A stretch of 32,160 bases of DNA from positions 9,148-41,307 of the forward strand of contig JADHZB010001030.1 of the NCBI GenBank assembly GCA_015657535.1, written 5' to 3'. Every line of letters starts with the position of its first letter. The stretch's first letter is position 1. Below, piece by piece: positions 27,642 through 32,160 of this stretch. Both the position numbers and the translations under genes were made by a program. The stretch comes from Nephromyces sp. MM_2019. Its lineage: Eukaryota; Apicomplexa; Aconoidasida; Nephromycida. Under the pieces are notes generated by a model. It made no database searches. It had not been told where the DNA came from and worked only from the letters and a program-made list of their open reading frames with translations.

Positions 27642-29562
27642 TGTATGTGTTTATGAGTATATATATATGTGTGCGTATGAATATGTGTATATATGTATAG
27701 GTATGTTTGTGTGTGTATTTTGTTTATTAAATATTTTCAAGTGTATATTAAAATTTGTATAAAATTTGACTTGAATTTGTTTTTCGAGCTTTTCAATAGT
27801 TTGTAAATTTGTGTAATCAAAATAAGCGGAATTGTTTTTTATTTCTACTTTGTATTTTGCTTCTATACACACATATACACACATATATATATGTATTTAT
27901 ATATTTATATAACATACACACACATATATATATGTATTTATATATTTATATGACATACACACACATATATATATGTATTTATATATTTATATAACATACA
28001 CACACATATATATATGTATTTATATATTTATATGACATATACACACATATATATATGTATTTATATATTTATATGACATACACACACATATATATATGTA
28101 TTTATATATTTATATAACATATACACACATATATATATGTATTTATATATTTATATGACATACACACACATATATATATGTATTTATATATTTATATAAC
28201 ATACACACACATATATATATGTATTTATATATTTATATGACATATACACACATATAAATATGTATTTATATATTTATATGACATACACACACATATATAT
28301 ATGTATTTATATATTTATATGACATACACACACACACATACACACACACACACATACACACACACACACACATATACACACACATACACACACACACACA
28401 TACACATGCACATACACTTACACACACATACACATACACTCACACATACAAACACTCACACATACAAACACACACACATACACATACACACACACACACA
28501 CGTGTATATTATTACCAATTTCTTTATATTGGAGAAGGTGTTCAGATAACTCTTCAATTTTTTGTTGTAATTTGTCGACCGAAATTTCGTTGATGTTTTT
28601 ATTAATAATTGGCTTGTTCTACCCAATTAGTGTGTGTATGTGTATATATTTGTATATGTGTGTGTGTGTGATTGTATGTGTATGTGCATATACATATGTG
28701 TGTGTGTGTGATTGTATGTGTATGTGTATATACATATGTGTGTGTGTGTGATTGTATGTGTATGTGTATATACATATGTGTGTGTGTGTAATTGTATGTG
28801 TATGTGTATATACATATGTGTGTGTGTGTGATTGTATGTGTATGTGTATATACATATGTGTGTGTGTGTGATTGTATGTGTATGTGTATATACATATGTG
28901 TGTGTGTGTGTATATACATATGTGTGTGTATGTTATGTGTAATTATGTATTGTATATATGTGTATATTTGCTATGTATATATAAATATATATATGTGCTT
29001 ATATTCAATGTGTGTGTGTATATACTTAATGTGTGTGTGTGTATATTATATACTTGTATACGACGTGCTCGGGCTATATATGTAATTGTGTTAAATGTTT
29101 CATTGAAATCTTTGAATGATGAAGACAGACAACCAATTAATAAAGTCTTACTATTTCCACCCAATGAATCCTGTGTTTGTGTATGTGTATTTGTGTATGT
29201 GTGTGTGTGTATGTATGTGTGTGTATGTACGTGAATATATGTGTTTGTTTATGTGTATATATATATATATATGTGTGTGTGGATGGGTGGGTATGTCATT
29301 ATATAAGTATATGTATGTGTGTTTATTATGTTGAGCTGATGTAAAATGAAATAAACACAATTTTTTTACACACCTTTAATATGTGTGTTAATTTAGAGTC
29401 TCTATATGGGATATGGTGTGTAGAATTAGTATTATTTGATCGATCATCAGAGAGTGTGTAAATTACATTACAAAGTGCGTGTAAGCTGACGTTGATATGA
29501 ATTCCTTCTTTTAATCTTCCACCTACACACTGTGTGCGTTTTGTACGCTCACTATGTGTGCA

Positions 29563-29599
<37 letters not shown>

Positions 29600-32160
29600 A
29601 TGTGTTTGTGTTATGTAGATAATAACTAAATGGAAATATATTCAAATACACATATAAACCATCATACACACCACACACAATAATTTTATATATTATATAT
29701 ACACACAATACACATTATAGATTCAAAGAAGGAACACAAATTACAAACACACAAGCCTACATACACACACTTGGTTAACCATGCTCACCCTTTCACCCAC
29801 GTATACCCATACACAAATAACACACACACATACACATACTTACACAAAATCAAAATATATATACATACACACACATACACACACACACATAATACACACA
29901 CACACATAATACACACACACACATAGTACACACACACACATAATACACACACACACATAATACACACACACACATAATACACACACACACATAATACACA
30001 CACACACATAATACACACACACACATAATACACACACACACATAATACACACACACACATAATATACACACACACACACCTTCCAGCCAAGTCAACAAAA
30101 TGAAATTTAGAAGTTCGAATTTCAGGGGAATTTGGGGCGTTTTTAATTTCTTGGACCAACGAAATCGAAAAAATTGCGTGTGAACGACTTGAGTATGCAT
30201 TGAGGTTAGTTGATGCTAATATACACACACACACAAATATATATATATATGTATTTACACACACAAATATATATATATATGTATTTACACACATACATGT
30301 ATTTACACACACACGCGCACATAGATGTATAAAAAAAATATATACCAATTGTAAATAGATAATTTGTGTGTGTGTAATCCTTTACCTGTTGTACGATGAG
30401 ATAAACCTTTACTTAGTAATTTTTTTAGTTCTTCAGGTGTGTGTACATTCTCACTTTTCAAACCCACTAAAACAATTTGGTGTGCAGAGTCTTCAGCAAT
30501 TTTGATACTTTTATTTCTACACACACACACACACACACACAAGCTTAAGTGTATAATATATATATATATATATATAATTACACATATGCATTACACATAC
30601 ACTATATACATATACACATACACACACATGTACACACATACACACACACACACATGTACACACATACACACACACACACACATACACATACACATACACA
30701 CACAATATAAACATACACACACTATAAACATTCACACACTATATATACACACAAACACACACACAATATATATATATAGTGTAATTTAAAGTGTACGTAC
30801 ACTGTGTCAGTTTTGAAGGGGTGTGTGTCGATGTTGAGTAAGTCACGAATTTCTGTAAACATAAAATGTGATATACATTATCTTATATATATATATATAT
30901 ATAAGAATATATACACACACATTAAAATAGTTTATATTACACACATTAAAATAGTTTATATTATACACATTAAAATAGTTTATAGTATACATATTAAAAT
31001 AGTTTATAGTATACACATTAAAATAGTTTATAGTATACACATTAAAATAGTTTATAGTATACACATTAAAATAGTTTATAGTACACACATTAAAATAGTT
31101 TATAGTATACACATTAAAATAGTTTATAGTATACACATTAAAATAGTTTATAGTACACACATTAAAATAGTTTATAGTACACACATTAAAATAGTTTATA
31201 GTATACACATTAAAATAGTTTATAGTACACACATTAAAATAGTTTATAGTATACACATTAAAATAGTTTATAGTATACATATTAAAATAGTTTATAGTAT
31301 ACACATTAAAATAGTTTATATTATATATGTTACACACACAATATTTAGGAAGGTAGGAAAATTTCATACACACACACATAGACAATGTATATAGCCCCAT
31401 TCAAATAAAATTTATTTATCCCAACTTACACCTATAAATAAACTATTGATATTTATATACACACAAATATTCTATATATATATTTCATAACAATACACAC
31501 ATTATTCATCAAAGTACATACTAAATAACTAAAGTAACACAAGTTTGTATATGCTGCATAATATTTACAACATACACACACACACACACATATATACACA
31601 CACACACATATATATACACACACACACATATATACACACACACACATATATATACACACACACACATATATACACACACACACATATACACACACACAAA
31701 CCTTCATTATATATTTCAATAAAATTGCAGTAAATTTCGGTTTGGCAGGTATCTGGCTGAAGGTTTATTTCTTCGAAAATCTAAATTTATATTTTGTGTG
31801 TGTGTGTAATTATAAATTTAAGTATATATATAGATATACAGGAGTGTGTGTGTATTTAATAACATAAAATGAATATGTGTGTGTGTAATAATTTTGGGAG
31901 ATTTACTCGATCAATAGCCCTTGGAATTATACCCCTTTCTTTTCCTGCATTTGTTTCATTGTGGCTAAAATAAGTACACACACATTTATATAAAAATGAA
32001 TTTATATACACACATACATACATACTTATAAATACACACAAATTTAGATATACACACATTTTACACGCATTTTTATATATATATACATATTCTATGTATA
32101 TACGTACAAAGTATGTGTTATATATATATGTACTTGTATATATATATATATATATATATA
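18161..32160 (-). CDS. Kinesin, probable kinesin-4 (chromokinesin) family, N-terminus beyond window
   Basis: Microtubule motor. Nineteen exons are visible, all with consistent phases, coding about 1956 residues to the TAA at 18161-18163. The order is motor domain, neck, coiled-coil stalk, giant His/Thr-rich tail. Switch I ([10 protein letters not shown]), switch II (VDLAGSERTKRT) and [10 protein letters not shown] are intact; the P-loop lies past the right edge. [10 protein letters not shown] followed by ALCNVIYTL, and the stalk segment [13 protein letters not shown], resemble the KIF4/KIF21 group. That subfamily call rests on memory of the family, not a search. The join across 23374-25686 (see tRNA-Lys) is the weakest link. 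If it is wrong, 18161-23373 would be a separate coiled-coil gene whose start was not found. Introns are filled with private minisatellites. Confidence 0.85.
24528..24600 (+). tRNA. tRNA-Lys (anticodon CTT)
   Basis: A complete 73-nt cloverleaf. The acceptor GCCGTCG pairs with CGGTGGC (two G-U pairs); D stem GCTC/GAGC; anticodon stem CAAGA/TCTTG with loop CTCTTAA, anticodon CTT at 24561-24563; variable TGGTC; T stem GCGGG/CCCGC with loop TTCGAGC. Box A (TAGCTCAGTCGG) and box B (GGTTCGAGCC) are good. No intron and no encoded CCA. The discriminator base reads T, unusual for a eukaryotic tRNA-Lys. It is antisense to the kinesin gene. Confidence 0.97.
24608..24612 (+). terminator. RNA polymerase III T5 terminator of tRNA-Lys
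   Basis: A run of five T starts 8 nt after the tRNA end, the usual Pol III stop signal. Confidence 0.8.
24725..25060. repeat. Degenerate TTCTAGTATACAT repeat
   Basis: Imperfect copies of TTCTAGTATACATTATGTGT plus a GTGTCATTGT-like spacer recur every roughly 35-50 bp downstream of the tRNA. They become increasingly diverged toward 25060. Confidence 0.7.
25588..25627. repeat. (TA)n microsatellite
   Basis: An uninterrupted run of TA of about 40 bp within the large kinesin intron. It forms a self-complementary, cruciform-prone sequence. Confidence 0.95.
25785..26242. repeat. CA/TA minisatellite in kinesin intron
   Basis: Tandem ACACACATATATACATACAT-like words with period about 20 bp, plus (TA)n near 26216-26236. 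It occupies nearly all of the intron between exons 26267-26806 and 25687-25775. Confidence 0.92.
26317..26484 (-). repeat. 24-bp coding repeats (SP motifs) in kinesin stalk
   Basis: In-frame 24-bp units encode eight-residue repeats, first SPYTHTTH, then SPHTPTVK. The repeats are part of exon 26267-26806 and rich in Ser/Thr-Pro sites, several of the SPx-type preceded by Lys. Confidence 0.85.
27870..28340. repeat. 41-bp minisatellite in kinesin intron
   Basis: About eleven copies of a 41-bp unit (ACATACACACACATATATAT, then ATGTATTTATATATTTATAT plus one base). Copies begin at 27911, 27952, 27993, 28034 and so on to 28321. Many copies alternate AAC and GAC at the junction, hinting at an 82-bp higher-order unit. 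A CA-rich tail follows to 28500. Confidence 0.95.
28640..28925. repeat. 40-bp minisatellite in kinesin intron
   Basis: About seven copies of a 40-bp unit containing TGATTGTATGTGTATGTGTA and TATACATATGTGTGTG. It lies in the intron between exons 29054-29170 and 28516-28618. Confidence 0.93.
29875..30075. repeat. 17-bp minisatellite in kinesin intron
   Basis: About eleven or twelve near-identical copies of ACACACACACACATAAT (17 bp), ending at the donor of exon 30080-30215. One copy has TAG instead of TAA. Confidence 0.93.
30235..30300. repeat. Short tandem duplication of a CA-TA-ATGTATTT unit
   Basis: Two and a half copies of an approximately 33-bp word containing CACACACAAATATATATATA and TGTATTTACA, in the intron between exons 30386-30516 and 30080-30215. 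Confidence 0.8.
30545..30778. repeat. CA/TA-rich interrupted microsatellite
   Basis: Runs of (CA)n with TATA interruptions fill the intron between exons 30801-30852 and 30386-30516. Confidence 0.85.
30917..31325. repeat. 24-bp minisatellite in kinesin intron, about 17 copies
   Basis: Unit ACACATTAAAATAGTTTATA plus GTAT, repeated about 17 times with a few C/T changes. The unit is a multiple of three and lacks stops in one frame on each strand, giving long overlapping false ORFs on both strands. It lies between exons 31702-31780 and 30801-30852. Confidence 0.95.
31568..31700. repeat. CA/TA minisatellite
   Basis: Tandem ACACACACACATATATAC-like units of about 19-20 bp, directly downstream (in gene direction) of exon 31702-31780. 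Confidence 0.9.

Larger units (their letters stand above)
21771..28618 (-). other. Kinesin neck and coiled-coil stalk exons (eleven)
   Basis: Exons in coding order: 28516-28618 ([20 protein letters not shown], neck; cf. NKPVVN in kinesin-4), 27771-27862, 27338-27470, 27070-27119, 26267-26806, 25687-25775, 23253-23373, 22949-23031, 22578-22737, 22268-22387, 21771-21887. Most are charged, heptad-like helix. 26267-26806 differs: it carries tandem SPYTHTTH and SPHTPTVK repeats. 25687-25775 ends phase 2 (TG) and 23373 begins with the matching third base, giving [15 protein letters not shown], which supports direct splicing across the 2.3-kb intron. Confidence 0.8.
29054..31964 (-). other. Kinesin motor-domain exons (seven)
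   Basis: Exons in coding order: 31907-31964 ([19 protein letters not shown]), 31702-31780 ([10 protein letters not shown]...FIEIYNE), 30801-30852 ([17 protein letters not shown]), 30386-30516 ([27 protein letters not shown]), 30080-30215 ([18 protein letters not shown] to DLAG), 29374-29551 ([17 protein letters not shown] to SKLTHILK), 29054-29170 ([15 protein letters not shown] to YIARARRIQ). Together these cover the motor from just after the P-loop to the end of helix alpha-6. All catalytic motifs within this span are present, so the motor looks functional. Confidence 0.95.

Noticed and set aside
27870..28340. CRISPR-like regular repeat
   Set aside because: Units are directly tandem without unique spacers; a eukaryotic intronic minisatellite.
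30804..31400. Overlapping ~190-aa ORFs on both strands with perfect 8-aa repeats
   Set aside because: Product of the 24-bp intronic minisatellite; lies between two kinesin exons with matching phases.

Overview
Nuclear DNA of an apicomplexan parasite. The decisive gene is a TRAP-family adhesin (signal peptide, von Willebrand A domain, many thrombospondin type 1 repeats, one membrane helix, acidic tail with a near-terminal tryptophan), an architecture specific to Apicomplexa. Small intron-rich genes, low GC and a eukaryotic tRNA-Lys agree. Genus cannot be read from the window; a haematozoan or piroplasm-like parasite is a guess. The most striking base-level property is saturation with (CA/TG)n, (TA)n and minisatellites built from them. 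These fill introns and intergenic DNA and run into coding sequence.

Layout: (1) 1-1433, minus: first two recognisable exons of a proteasome alpha-4 subunit, running off the left edge. (2) 1434-6428: intergenic, with a decayed protein-coding island free of CA repeats at about 2470-4230. (3) 6429-9810, plus: complete ten-exon uracil phosphoribosyltransferase (UPRT, 230 aa). (4) 9811-12257: AT-rich intergenic DNA, few repeats. (5) 12258-15330, minus: TRAP-family adhesin in three exons, with a 50-N assembly gap inside a 123-bp tandem TSP1 array. (6) 15331-18160: intergenic. (7) 18161 to the right edge, minus: a kinesin, best fit kinesin-4/chromokinesin, in 19 visible exons. It has motor, neck and coiled-coil stalk, then an enormous His/Thr-rich tail encoded by a 3.5-kb last exon. 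Its P-loop exon lies beyond the window. A tRNA-Lys(CUU) on the plus strand sits inside what I infer to be one kinesin intron (23374-25686).

All exon joins were worked out by hand from GT/AG borders, reading phase and family conservation. UPRT and kinesin phases agree at every junction. The TRAP frame is restored exactly if the N gap is 22 nt (plus any multiple of 123) instead of 50. The genes do not form an operon or pathway: proteasome and UPRT are housekeeping, TRAP serves motility/invasion, kinesin-4 microtubule or chromosome work. The most unusual features are the kinesin tail, which looks built from the same CA-repeat material that fills the introns but always in the Thr-His orientation, and the homogenised TSP1 array with a degenerate metal site in the adjoining A-domain.
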